From positions 2,914,001 to 2,978,000 of the forward strand of contig CBDDGQ010000006.1 in the NCBI GenBank assembly GCA_965227945.1: DNA of 64,000 bases. The letters are read 5' to 3'. Below are positions 44,608-52,638 of the stretch, in pieces. Made by a program: the position numbers and the translations under genes. Below the pieces are notes generated by a model. It had not been told where the DNA came from and searched no databases. It saw nothing but the letters and a program-made list of their open reading frames with translations. This DNA comes from Azorhizobium sp965227945. GTDB lineage: Bacteria; Pseudomonadota; Alphaproteobacteria; Rhizobiales; Xanthobacteraceae. The first letter of the stretch is position 1. Every line of letters begins with the position of its first letter.

Positions 44608-45720
44608 CTATCGCGGGAACGGCCAGGGCGGCATCTGTCCCACCTGGCCGCGATGGCGCAGCAGATGGTCCGCCAGGACGCAGAGCATCATGGCCTCTCC
44701 CACAGGCACCGCCCGAATCCCGACGCAGGGGTCGTGTCTGCCTTTGGTCATGATATCGGCCTCGACGCCGAACTTATCCACAGTCCGGCGCGGCGTCAGG
44801 ATGGAGGAGGTCGGCTTCACCGCGAAACGGGCCACCACCGGGGCACCCGTGGAAATGCCGCCGAGGATGCCGCCCGCGTGGTTGGAGAGAAACATCGGCC
44901 GGCCTTCATTTCCAGTCCGCATCTCGTCGGCATTCTCCTCGCCGGTGAGGTGGGCCGCATGGAAGCCTTCGCCGATCTCCACGCCTTTGACCGCATTGAT
45001 GCTCATCAGCGCGCCGGCCAGATCGGCATCCAGCTTGCCGTAGAGGGGCGCGCCCAGCCCCGGCGGGACATTGTCCGCCACGAGTTCCACCACGGCGCCC
45101 ACCGACGAGCCGGACTTGCGCACCGCATCCAGATAATCGGTCCACAAGGGCACGGTGTCCGGGTCGGGGCAGAAGAAGGGGTTGTTGGGGACTTCGGCCC
45201 AATCCCAACGGCTGCGATCAATCTCGATCTCGCCGATCCGCACCAGCGCGCCGCGCACGCTCACACCTGGCAACACGTGGGCGGCGATGGCGCCGGCCGC
45301 GACGCGGGTCGCCGTCTCGCGCGCCGAGGAGCGACCGCCGCCGCGATGGTCGCGGATCCCGTACTTGACGTCATAGGTGTAGTCCGCATGGCCCGGCCGA
45401 TAGCTGCCGGCGATGTCGGCATAATCCTTGGAGCGCTGATCCACATTCTCGATCAGCAAGGCAATGGGCGTGCCGGTGGAGATCAGGCCGCCATCCGCAT
45501 GCTCCATGGTGCCCGACAGAATGCGGACCTGGTCGGGTTCGCGCCTTTGGGTCGTGAAGCGCGACTGGCCGGGCCGGCGCCGGTCCAAGGCGGCCTGGAT
45601 GTCCTCCAGGGTGAAGCGCAGGCCGGGCGGGCAGCCATCCACCACGCAGCCGATGGCCGGCCCGTGGCTCTCGCCAAAAGTGGTGACGCGGAACAGGTGC
45701 CCGAACGTGTTGAACGACAT
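44608..45720 (-). CDS. aroC: Chorismate synthase
   Basis: A 370-residue AroC, which converts 5-enolpyruvylshikimate 3-phosphate to chorismate with reduced FMN. It begins M-S-F-N-T-F-G-H-L-F-R-V-T-T-F-G-E-S-H-G, the family signature 1. 'RPGHADYTYDVKYGIRDHRGGGRSSARETATRVAAGA' (about 110-145) and 'HDPCVGIRAVPVGEAM' (about 335-350) are signatures 2 and 3. The length is normal. The ATG at 45720 is fixed by the family N-terminus; a longer frame is spurious. It lies 85 bases upstream of ribB on the same strand and may also be transcribed into it. Confidence 0.97.
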   Translation of the reverse strand: MSFNTFGHLFRVTTFGESHGPAIGCVVDGCPPGLRFTLEDIQAALDRRRPGQSRFTTQRREPDQVRILSGTMEHADGGLISTGTPIALLIENVDQRSKDYADIAGSYRPGHADYTYDVKYGIRDHRGGGRSSARETATRVAAGAIAAHVLPGVSVRGALVRIGEIEIDRSRWDWAEVPNNPFFCPDPDTVPLWTDYLDAVRKSGSSVGAVVELVADNVPPGLGAPLYGKLDADLAGALMSINAVKGVEIGEGFHAAHLTGEENADEMRTGNEGRPMFLSNHAGGILGGISTGAPVVARFAVKPTSSILTPRRTVDKFGVEADIMTKGRHDPCVGIRAVPVGEAMMLCVLADHLLRHRGQVGQMPPWPFPR

Positions 45721-45950
45721 GAGGCTCGCTTCTTCTCGATGCTTTCGCTGTCTAAAGCGCCGTGGGGTCCGAGGGAAGCGGAACGGCGCCATTTCCGGCA
45801 TAAACGGTATTTAGAAACCGTACTCTGACGGTGTCACAGCCCTGCATTTGCCCCTGGGACATGATGCCGAAGGGCTTTTTCGCGGCCGTCACGCACAGCG
45901 CGCAAGAGCTGTGTTATTCAGAAGCAGACGGAAGGCTTCATATCTCTCCC

Positions 45951-47276
45951 ATGCCCATTCTCGAAATTCTCATCGTTCTGTTTCTGGTTCTGTTGAACGC
46001 CGTTCTCGCTGCCGCCGAGCTCTCCATTGTCTCGGTTCGTCCTGCGCGCCTCCAGGGCCGCGCGGATGCAGGCGACAAGGGCGCTCGTGCCGCCTTGCTG
46101 CTGGGCGCCGAGCCGGGACGATTCCTGTCCATTGTGCAGATCGGCATCACCCTCATCGGCATTCTCGCCGGCGCCTTTTCCGGCGCCAGCCTGGGGGCCT
46201 ACATGGCCGATGTGTTCCTCGATGCCGGCATGCCGCACAGCGTGGCGGATCCCCTGGGCTACACCGTCGCGGTGGGCGGCATCACCTATGTGTCGCTGAT
46301 CATCGGGGAACTGATTCCCAAGCGCCTGGCGTTGCAAAATCCCGAGCGCATCGCCTGCATGCTGGCCCCGCTCATGCTGGGTCTCTCGAAATTTTCCGCA
46401 CCGGCGGTTTGGGTGCTTGATGCCTCGGCGCGCGCCGTGCTGCGCCTGTTGGGCGAAGGCGGGCACCAGAAGGAAGGGGTCACCGACGAGGAGATTCGCG
46501 CCATCATCACTGAGGCGGAGAACTCCGGCGTCATCGATCCCGCCGAGCGGCGGATGATTTCCGGCGTGATGCGCCTCGCCGATCGCCCGGTCACCGCCAT
46601 CATGACCCCGCGCCCCGATGTGGAGTGGGTGGACATCACCGCCAGTGCCGAAGAGGTCCGGCAGATCCTGCTGGAAAGCCCGCACAGCCGTCTGCCGGCG
46701 TGCGAAGGCTCGCCCGAGGAAACCATGGGCGTGATCCAGGCCAAGAAGCTGCTGGATGCTTATCTCCGCGGCGAGACCCCGGATCCCCGCAGCTTTGTCC
46801 AGACGGTGCCGTTCGTGGTGGAGACCGTGGGTGCGCTTGAAGCCATGCGCATGCTGCGCAGCGCTGCGGTCCCCATGGGCATCGTGGTGGATGAATATGG
46901 CGACATGGTCGGGGTGGTGACCGGCTACGATCTGCTGGCGGCGATCACCGGCTCCATCCTGGAACAGGATCACCAGGGGGTGGGCGACGAGCCCCATATC
47001 GTGCAGCGGCAGGACGGCTCGTACCTGATTTCCGGCGAGACCCCAGTGGACGAACTGCACGACGTGCTGGATGTGGAAATCCACGTGGACGGGCGATTCC
47101 ACACGGTGGCGGGCTTTGCCCTGTCGCAGATCAAGGAACTGCCGGAGACCGGCGCGGTTTTCGACGCCTTGGGCTGGCGGTTCGAGATCGTGGACATGGA
47201 CGGTCGCCGCATCGACAAGCTGCTGGTCTCCCGTCCGCCGGTTCTGCATCGGCAGAAGGTCGCCGGCGCGGAGTGA
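45951..47276 (+). CDS. CNNM/CorC (HlyC-type) membrane protein with CBS domains
   Basis: A 441-residue protein. The N-terminal DUF21 (CNNM) domain has about four helices (about 1-150), starting 'ILEILIVLFLVLLNAVLAAAELSIVSV' with 'GELIPKRLAL' (about 118-127). A CBS pair follows (about 205-330), with 'VTAIMTPRPDVEWVD'. A C-terminal CorC_HlyC transporter-associated domain ('GSYLISGETPVDELHDVLDVEI', about 355-435) ends it. Such proteins are linked to magnesium or cobalt efflux and ion homeostasis; 'hemolysin' is a historical name. The gene mgtE lies 5 kb away. ATG 45951 was chosen by the family start; GGAAGG is 14 bases off. Confidence 0.92.
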   Translation: MPILEILIVLFLVLLNAVLAAAELSIVSVRPARLQGRADAGDKGARAALLLGAEPGRFLSIVQIGITLIGILAGAFSGASLGAYMADVFLDAGMPHSVADPLGYTVAVGGITYVSLIIGELIPKRLALQNPERIACMLAPLMLGLSKFSAPAVWVLDASARAVLRLLGEGGHQKEGVTDEEIRAIITEAENSGVIDPAERRMISGVMRLADRPVTAIMTPRPDVEWVDITASAEEVRQILLESPHSRLPACEGSPEETMGVIQAKKLLDAYLRGETPDPRSFVQTVPFVVETVGALEAMRMLRSAAVPMGIVVDEYGDMVGVVTGYDLLAAITGSILEQDHQGVGDEPHIVQRQDGSYLISGETPVDELHDVLDVEIHVDGRFHTVAGFALSQIKELPETGAVFDALGWRFEIVDMDGRRIDKLLVSRPPVLHRQKVAGAE

Positions 47277-47391
47277 TCTGCCGGCCGGGCCGCGGCGTTT
47301 GACCTGCGTGCGGGCGGAACCGCAAAAAGTCCGGGTGCAAAAAAGTCCGCCTGTGCCAATGGCTGGGCAGGCAGGCGCAGACGCCTGAAAC

Positions 47392-47421
47392 GCGCGCCGG
47401 CGGGTGAAAGCCCGGGCGCGC
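47392..47421. terminator. GC-rich hairpin between convergent genes
   Basis: A 7-bp stem, GCGCGCC (47392-47398) with GGCGCGC (47415-47421), encloses an inner CGGG/CCCG stem and a TGAAAG loop. It lies between the convergent stops at 47276 and 47429. Confidence 0.55.
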
Positions 47422-47428
47422 CGCGGCG

Positions 47429-48016
47429 TCAGTCGGCCACTTCGAACTGGCCGCCCGCGAGCACATAGACCGCGCCCTGCCGCACCGGCACCTGCGCGGC
47501 GTCGATGCCGGGCATGCCGGCCTTCACGTGCAGCAGCGCCCGAATGACCCCGCCATGGGTCACCACCACCGCGTCGCCCCTGATGCGGTCGATGGCCGCG
47601 CTGGCGCGATGGGCGAGCATGGCATAGCTCTCGCCGTCGGGCGGCAGGAAACTCCAGGGATCGCGCTCCCGCACCTTCACCGCATCGGCGTCGCGGCGGC
47701 GGATCTCGGGCCAGGTCAGCCCTTCCCATTGGCCGAAGGACAGTTCCGCCAATTGCGGGTCGTGCGTGAAGTCCGACCCCTGCAGATCCAGGGCCGTGCG
47801 CAGGATGCGCATGGTCTCCAGCGCCCGGCTGAGGGGACTGGACACGTAATGAAGGCGTGTCACATCACCGGCCAGTTGCGCCAACACCCGGCCGACCCGC
47901 ACCGCCTGCGCGCGTCCTAGGCTGTTCAGCGGGACGTCGCGGCGCCCTTGCAGGCGGCCGGCGACATTCCAGTCGGTTTCACCATGACGGACCAGGAACA
48001 GCCGCGACGGGGTCAT
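47429..48016 (-). CDS. Histidine phosphatase (phosphoglycerate mutase-like) family protein
   Basis: A 195-residue protein of the histidine phosphatase superfamily. 'LFLVRHGETDWNVAGRLQGRRDVPLN' (about 5-30) carries the catalytic R-H-G with the phospho-accepting histidine. 'SSPLSRALETMRIL' supplies the second arginine, 'ELSFGQWEGLTWPEI' the glutamate region, and 'AVVVTHGGVIRALL' (about 150-163) the second histidine. The substrate is unclear; cobalamin-pathway CobC or sugar-phosphate phosphatases share the pattern. Its ATG overlaps the stop of the upstream exported-protein gene by 4 bases (48013-48016), so it is the third gene of an operon with the two exported paralogues. Confidence 0.9.
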   Translation of the reverse strand: MTPSRLFLVRHGETDWNVAGRLQGRRDVPLNSLGRAQAVRVGRVLAQLAGDVTRLHYVSSPLSRALETMRILRTALDLQGSDFTHDPQLAELSFGQWEGLTWPEIRRRDADAVKVRERDPWSFLPPDGESYAMLAHRASAAIDRIRGDAVVVTHGGVIRALLHVKAGMPGIDAAQVPVRQGAVYVLAGGQFEVAD

Positions 48017-48453
48017 CGCGCCGGGAGGCTCAATGTGTGGGTGTACCACTGCCCCAGGGGAGGATAGATGACCTTGATTTCGGCTTGGCCGCTGCCGGAA
48101 CCGCGCACCAGCACGCCGGGCAGGCGCTGGCCCTGGCAGACCAGATAGCCATAGTCCGTCCCCGTCACCGTAAAGCTGCCGGGGGTGATGGACAGATGCA
48201 GTCCAGGCGAACTGTTGATGACGCTGATCTGCGGCAGCCCCTGGCTGGTGCATTGCTGATTGGCAGTGCCTGCCGCGAACAGCACCCCATCGCTGCCGCC
48301 GCCGGTGAAGTAATTGACCACGAACGCGTCAGGGTCGTTCTCGCGCCCCGCAATGGCCCGATTGGGGCCAAGAGCAAGCAAGACAAGGGCTGCGAGCGTT
48401 CCGGCGGCCAGGGTGGCTCTGAGCGCCGTGGATGTGGCTGCGTATGCGGTCAT
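48013..48453 (-). CDS. Exported protein of unknown function (tandem paralogue, copy 2)
   Basis: A 146-residue protein with a signal peptide ending near residue 35. The domain shares 'PQISVINSSPGLHLSITPGSFTV', a Cys in 'YLVCQGQ', 'GVLVRG' and the end 'EIKVIYPPLGQWYTHTLSLP' with the gene just upstream (48493-49017), which reads 'PKITVLSAPAGSKVVVTPG', 'FCLGRP', 'GAVVSF' and 'LRVSYPHLGAWYDHVVQVP'. They are clear tandem paralogues. Two cysteines may form a disulfide. The family is not recognised; periplasmic location is likely. GGGGGG lies about 6 bases before the ATG, and its stop overlaps the phosphatase start by 4 bases. Confidence 0.78.
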   Translation of the reverse strand: MTAYAATSTALRATLAAGTLAALVLLALGPNRAIAGRENDPDAFVVNYFTGGGSDGVLFAAGTANQQCTSQGLPQISVINSSPGLHLSITPGSFTVTGTDYGYLVCQGQRLPGVLVRGSGSGQAEIKVIYPPLGQWYTHTLSLPAR

Positions 48454-48492
48454 TTCACACCCCCCTTGAAGACTCAGGCCGGCGGTGCGGCC

Positions 48493-49017
48493 TCAGAGGC
48501 CGGGGACCTGAACCACGTGATCATACCATGCCCCCAAATGCGGATAGCTGACCCGCAGCGCCACGGTGGCGCCGCCGCGGGGCGGACGGCCCACAAAGCT
48601 GACCACCGCGCCGCTCACCGGCCGGCCCAGGCAAAAGGTGGAGCCCGCGTCGGTGGCGGTGGCTACGAACTGGCCGGGGGTGACCACCACCTTGCTGCCG
48701 GCGGGCGCCGACAGGACGGTGATCTTCGGCCGCTGTTCGGCCTGGCAGATGAAGTCCACGGTGGCGGCGGCAAAGATGGGGCGCCCGGCCTTGGCCGGCC
48801 CAGCGGCCGTCAGCGGGGCGCCGATGGAGGTCATGTAGGCGATGCGGTCTTCCGAGGGCATGGAATAATTGGGGAAGAAGGCGCCGCCGGGCCCGAGGAT
48901 GCGGTCCCGCAGCGGGTAGCTCTCCAGCGTCGGCAGGCCATCCGCGCCGGCGAGGGCAGGAAGGGCGGAGGCGGACAGGATCACGGCCGTCAGAGCTGTG
49001 CGCAGAACCCGTTTCAT
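48493..49017 (-). CDS. Exported protein of unknown function (tandem paralogue, copy 1)
   Basis: A 174-residue protein with a signal peptide (M-K-R-V-L-R-T-A-L-T-A-V-I-L-S-A-S-A-L-P-A-L-A-G). An extra 40-residue segment (about 25-65, 'LPTLESYPLRDRILGPGGAFFPNYSMPSEDR') precedes the shared domain. That domain carries a pair of cysteines (in 'FICQAE' and 'FCLGRP') in matching places to the downstream paralogue at 48013-48453. The shared C-terminal end is 'YPHLGAWYDHVVQVPGL'. GGAGACGAGA precedes the ATG. It is probably the first gene of the operon that ends with the histidine phosphatase. No function is known to me. Confidence 0.8.
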   Translation of the reverse strand: MKRVLRTALTAVILSASALPALAGADGLPTLESYPLRDRILGPGGAFFPNYSMPSEDRIAYMTSIGAPLTAAGPAKAGRPIFAAATVDFICQAEQRPKITVLSAPAGSKVVVTPGQFVATATDAGSTFCLGRPVSGAVVSFVGRPPRGGATVALRVSYPHLGAWYDHVVQVPGL

Positions 49018-49064
49018 TCTCGTCTCCTCAATGCCCGGTCCGACCCGCCGTTCCGGCGCGCGGT

Positions 49065-49892
49065 TCAGTCGCGAACCAGCGCCAGGTCGGGCGCGTCGGG
49101 GTGCTTCATGCCCACGATATGATAACCCGCATCCACATGCTGAACCTCCCCCGTGACGCCGCGGGACAGATCGGAGAGCAAATAGACGCCCGCATCGCCC
49201 ACTTCGTCGGTGGTCACGGTGCGGCGCAAGGGGGAGTTCAGCTCGTTCCACTTCAGGATATAGCGGAAATCGCCGATGCCCGAGGCGGCCAAGGTCTTGA
49301 TGGGCCCGGCGGAAATCGCGTTGACGCGGATGTTCTTCGGCCCGAGGTCGGCGGCCAGATAGCGCACGCTGGCTTCCAGCGCCGCCTTCGCCACCCCCAT
49401 CACATTGTAGTGCGGCATCCACTTCTCGGCGCCGTAATAGGTGAGCGTCAGGAGCGAGCCGCCATTGTTCATGATCTTCTCGGCCCGCTGCGCCAGCGCC
49501 GTGAACGAGTAGCAGGAGATGAACATGGTCTTGGTGAAATTGTCGGCGCTGGTGTCCACATAGCGCCCGTCCAACTCGTCCTTGTTGGAAAAGGCGATGC
49601 AGTGCACCAGGAAATCGATGGTGCCGAACAGCTTCTCGGTCTCGGCGAACACGGCATCCATACTGGCGGGGTCGGTGACGTCGCAGTGGCCCACGATATG
49701 GCCACCCAGTTCCGCCGCCAACGGCTCCACACGCTTCTTCAGCGCTTCGCCCTGGTAGGTAAGGGCGATCTCTGCGCCGTGGGCCCGCGCGGCCTTGGCG
49801 ATGCCGTAGGCGATGGAGCGATTGTTGGCGACGCCGAAAATCAGCCCGCGCTTGCCCGTAAGAAGACCGCTCGCGCTGCTGTTCGTCACCAT
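49065..49892 (-). CDS. fabI: Enoyl-[acyl-carrier-protein] reductase (NADH)
   Basis: A 275-residue FabI, reducing trans-2-enoyl-ACP in the last step of fatty-acid elongation. 'LLTGKRGLIFGVANNRSIAYGIAKAAR' (about 10-36) holds the NAD site. The catalytic tyrosine and lysine lie in 'YNVMGVAKAALEASVRYLA' (about 160-178), with another Tyr in 'TYYGAEKW' just before. 'RVNAISAGPIKTLAASGI' (about 190) is typical of the FabI group. The length and start are normal. It precedes the exported-paralogue genes on the same strand by 47 bases, but a separate function is likely. Confidence 0.95.
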   Translation of the reverse strand: MVTNSSASGLLTGKRGLIFGVANNRSIAYGIAKAARAHGAEIALTYQGEALKKRVEPLAAELGGHIVGHCDVTDPASMDAVFAETEKLFGTIDFLVHCIAFSNKDELDGRYVDTSADNFTKTMFISCYSFTALAQRAEKIMNNGGSLLTLTYYGAEKWMPHYNVMGVAKAALEASVRYLAADLGPKNIRVNAISAGPIKTLAASGIGDFRYILKWNELNSPLRRTVTTDEVGDAGVYLLSDLSRGVTGEVQHVDAGYHIVGMKHPDAPDLALVRD

Positions 49893-50039
49893 GTCCCACC
49901 ACTCCACTGCTCGGTAATTCGGCTCTATGACAGAGCGCGGCTTCCTATGACACGCGCGCCGTGGGGGTTCAAGCGAGCGGAATTCCAGATCGCCCCTTGC
50001 TTCCGGCGGCGAACGCATGTTAGACGCAGCGCCCTGGTT

Positions 50040-50116
50040 CGGAGTGTAGCGCAGCCCGGTAGCGCACCACGTTCGGGACGTGGGGGTCGCAGGTTCAAAT
50101 CCTGCCACTCCGACCA
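50040..50116 (+). tRNA. tRNA-Pro (anticodon CGG)
   Basis: A full cloverleaf can be folded: acceptor stem CGGAGTG with CACTCCG, D stem GCGC, anticodon stem CCACG with CGTGG around the loop TTCGGGA (anticodon CGG), variable GGGTC, T stem GCAGG with CCTGC around TTCAAAT, then A and an encoded CCA at 50114-50116. It decodes the codon CCG, common in this GC-rich genome. Confidence 0.95.
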
Positions 50117-50484
50117 GGTAATCCCGCAGTCCCCGCGTTTTTGTTTCCCCTTTGGGGACTGGGATGGGGAAAAATACCTTCCAACGCCACGATAATGCTC
50201 TGAGCCTTCTGCGGCAGGAGGGCTTTCGACTTGGTCGCGTCTGACGCGCCGGCCGGGTCGTACCGGGTAAGATGGCCATCGGCTGATTCGGGTGGATGCC
50301 GTGCCGTCCGCAGAACGCGTGCTGCCTCTCCCAGCGATGCCTCGTGTCCCGCATTCGCGTCAGGTCGGTGCGCGACAGCACGCGCCGTGCGAACTGGACG
50401 GAGCCCGCGCAGCGCCCCGGAACCCCAACACACACGGCGATCCCGAAATCTTTCGTCTTGAACTGAAGACGCACGCGCGGCGGC
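50117..50484. other. Intergenic region between tRNA-Pro and a UGT-like gene
   Basis: About 370 bases with no gene I can support. No integrase, no second copy of the tRNA 3' end and no clear hairpin were seen. Base composition is near average. It may be remnant DNA at the edge of an accessory segment that continues to about 52.3 kb. Confidence 0.45.
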
Positions 50485-51813
50485 CTAGAACCCCGCGGAG
50501 AGGGATCCGGCCGGCGCGCAATCGATTCGTGCGGCGGGCATGCGCAGCACGGATGGCCTGGCCTGTGCCTCCCGGGGAAGGCGCTCGATGACATTGCAAG
50601 CGCTGCGGATGCCGTCGTCTTGCCCGAGCAGGGCCTTTGCGCCGGCACAGGCGACGGCGACCTTGGGGTCGGCCAGCAGACCGGCGATTGCGGCAGCCCC
50701 TCGTTCCGGCGTGAAGCTGCGGCGCGCGATGCTGCGGCCAAGATTCAGGCGCTGAAGCCGCGCGGCTTCGTCGAAATGATTGAACCCCAAGGGCACCAGC
50801 AATTGCGGAATCCCCGCCGCCATCGCTTGCGCCACGGTGCCGATGCCACCGTGGTGGATCAGCGCAGCACAGCGCGGCAACAACCGACTGAAGGGCGCAT
50901 AGGAGACGTGCAGCAGGTCGGGGCCGGGCCGGCCGGTCATCTGATCCTCCGGCACGCTCACCAGGATGCCCCGGCGTCCGAGCCGGGCGCAGATGGCGGT
51001 TGCGGTGCGGAAGAAGTCGGCGGCTTGGCGCATGGCCGTGCCGTAAGTGAAAACCAGCGGCGGTGATCCCTGGTCGAGAAAGGCAGCCACATCGTCCCCC
51101 AATTCGTCGGTGTCGCCAAAGCGGTCCGCCAACGGGAAAGAGGTCTGAATAGCCTGGGTCGGCCAGTCGGTCTGCGGCGGACAGAACCAGGGCGGAAAGG
51201 CGAAGACCACGCGATCAGGGCTGTCCCACCATCGGCGCAACTGGGTCACCGGCGCGATGTCCAGGCGCTCCAGCGCGGCGTTGAGGTGGGGCAGCGTGGC
51301 TGGCTCCAGCAGGAAATGATCGGCCAGCCGCACCACCGCGTGACGGAGCGGGCCCGGCAGCAGCGCCCCGAGGGGCACGCCGGGTGGCACAGGCGCGGCC
51401 CTGCGGCTGTCTGCCAGCAAGGGAAACAGGTGAACGGTCACCAGCGGGACGCCCAACTTTTGCTGCGCGGCCCGGGCTCCCAACGCGAGGGTGGAGCCAA
51501 CCACGACGCCGTCCTGTGGGCGCCAGTTGGCGGCGATCCATTCGTACGTGGGTTCAAGCGTGGCGGTCGCGATGCGCAGAAGAAGCGGCAAGCCGTGCAT
51601 GGGGTGCCAGAGATTTGCTGGCGATGTGACGTGCGTATAGTCCCATTCGGTTCCGATGCTGTGAAAGGGGACGCCGACGCGCAGAGCCGCCCGTGCAAAG
51701 GGAGCCGGCGCTGCGAGCGTGACCTCGTGCCCGCGCCTCTGCAATTCCGCAGCGAGCGCCAAATGCGGCAAGACATCGCCATGGCTGCCGATCGCGACGA
51801 GCAACACTTGCAT
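50485..51813 (-). CDS. UGT-like glycosyltransferase (family 1)
   Basis: A 442-residue GT-B enzyme. It begins 'VLLVAIGSHGDVLPHLALAAELQRRGHEVTLAA', the acceptor half of the UGT/RhlB-like group. The donor half shows 'VFTYGTAMRQ' (about 278) and 'LIHHGGIGTVAQAMAAGIPQLLVPLGFNHFDEAARLQRLNLG' (about 340-380), which holds the H-x-G-G-x-x-T donor motif. Such enzymes glycosylate lipids such as hydroxy-fatty acids, carotenoids or polyketides; the target is unknown. ATG 51813 is used. It lies beside tRNA-Pro, with a very AT-rich region directly upstream, so it looks like an accessory gene, probably transferred. Confidence 0.85.
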   Translation of the reverse strand: MQVLLVAIGSHGDVLPHLALAAELQRRGHEVTLAAPAPFARAALRVGVPFHSIGTEWDYTHVTSPANLWHPMHGLPLLLRIATATLEPTYEWIAANWRPQDGVVVGSTLALGARAAQQKLGVPLVTVHLFPLLADSRRAAPVPPGVPLGALLPGPLRHAVVRLADHFLLEPATLPHLNAALERLDIAPVTQLRRWWDSPDRVVFAFPPWFCPPQTDWPTQAIQTSFPLADRFGDTDELGDDVAAFLDQGSPPLVFTYGTAMRQAADFFRTATAICARLGRRGILVSVPEDQMTGRPGPDLLHVSYAPFSRLLPRCAALIHHGGIGTVAQAMAAGIPQLLVPLGFNHFDEAARLQRLNLGRSIARRSFTPERGAAAIAGLLADPKVAVACAGAKALLGQDDGIRSACNVIERLPREAQARPSVLRMPAARIDCAPAGSLSAGF

Positions 51814-52330
51814 CGCTTGCTGTGACTCCAGGCCGAAATAGTCTGAATCGCCGAACCGCACCGCGTCTGCTCAGGATAAATATTCCCGGATTTTGAAGAG
51901 TCAATATCAATATTTCTATATCAGCGCGTGATTTATTTGAATATATTTTTATATTGTATGCTATATTATATATATTATGACTATGTAATTAAGATTTACG
52001 TCGAGTTACTAAATTCATCCTGTGGAAAGAGTGCCCATATCGCGTTCGTAGCAGGGAGCGATGAAGTCATTCTCTCAAAGCCGGCTTCGGGTTGTATTCA
52101 TGGATCCTCACGGCAGAGCTCCAGGTCACCCTGAGATGGCGGTATCATTTTAGTATGACAGGCGTGAGAGTGGTTGAGGGGCATCGCTGACCTCGGAGGA
52201 TCCGCCGGACGCGGGCCCCGCCTGGGGCAATCGCGTGTCGGGCCGCGCGCCAAGCTCCCCCCGGCGGGAACAGCTTGGCTGCTCGACCGTTGACCTCGCG
52301 ACGGAGTCTTCAATTCAAAGGAACATGCGC
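51814..52330. other. Extremely AT-rich intergenic region
   Basis: The part from about 51880 to 52020 is mostly A and T (for example TATATTATATATATTATG near 51960), within a genome well above 60% GC. It holds the promoter region of the UGT-like gene and, at its right end, the leader of the Nif11-like gene. No credible gene is present; a short frame at 51928-52134 is biased by composition. The patch could be a silencer-protein binding region or transferred DNA. Confidence 0.6.
52267..52291 (+). promoter_or_regulatory. Candidate EcfG promoter for the Nif11-like gene
   Basis: GGAAC (52267-52271) and CGTT (52288-52291) are separated by exactly 16 bases, matching the EcfG consensus. The -10 element is 39 bases before the start codon at 52331. 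Confidence 0.6.
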
Positions 52331-52582
52331 ATGTCGCTCGCCGATCTGGAACGCTTGAAAGCGGATGCTTCGGGCAATACGGGCCTTGCCGAGGTGATCT
52401 TGGAGGCCCTGCCGGGCTTTGCCACGGCCGCCGATGCGGTGAGCTTTCTCGCCACCCGCGGCTTCGATATCACGCCGGAGGATCTGTCCGAGGCCGCGGC
52501 TGAGGAGGCGCGGGAGCATCGTCACGTGGGGAAGCACGAGGGGGCTTATGGCGCTCTGTTGCGCTTCGCCCAGGACCACTGA
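52331..52582 (+). CDS. Small Nif11-like leader peptide family protein
   Basis: An 83-residue protein. 'LADLERLKADASGNTGLAEVILEA' followed by 'ADAVSFLATRGFDITPEDLSEAA' (about 32-55) is the Nif11 domain pattern of two helices with the 'G-[FY]-D-[IV]-T-x-x-[DE]-L' end. A charged tail (E-E-A-R-E-H-R-H-V-G-K-H-E-G-A-Y-G) ends it. Nif11-like domains occur in nitrogen fixers and as leader parts of RiPP precursors; there is no cysteine-rich core peptide or double-glycine site here, so a stand-alone small protein is more likely. ATG 52331 is preferred over 52325, because AAAGGA then lies 8 bases upstream. A candidate EcfG promoter lies directly upstream, suggesting general-stress expression. Confidence 0.75.
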   Translation: MSLADLERLKADASGNTGLAEVILEALPGFATAADAVSFLATRGFDITPEDLSEAAAEEAREHRHVGKHEGAYGALLRFAQDH

Positions 52583-52588
52583 AGCAGG

Positions 52589-52619
52589 CGGCCGCCCCGC
52601 TGCCCAGCGGGTACGGCCG
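52589..52619. terminator. Hairpin between convergent Nif11-like and mgtE genes
   Basis: A CGGCCG pair (52589-52594 with 52614-52619) encloses a perfect CCCGCT/AGCGGG stem (52596-52601 with 52606-52611) with a GCCC loop. It probably ends both transcripts. Confidence 0.65.
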
Positions 52620-52638
52620 TCCTGACCGGGCCGGATGC

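Noticed and set aside
51928..52134. 68-codon frame in the AT-rich patch
   Set aside because: It has an Ile/Tyr-rich translation that simply reflects A/T runs. No ribosome site or homology is apparent.
50040..52330. Integrative element with att repeats at tRNA-Pro
   Set aside because: No integrase is present and no second copy of the tRNA 3' end was found up to 52.3 kb. The transfer idea rests on composition only.
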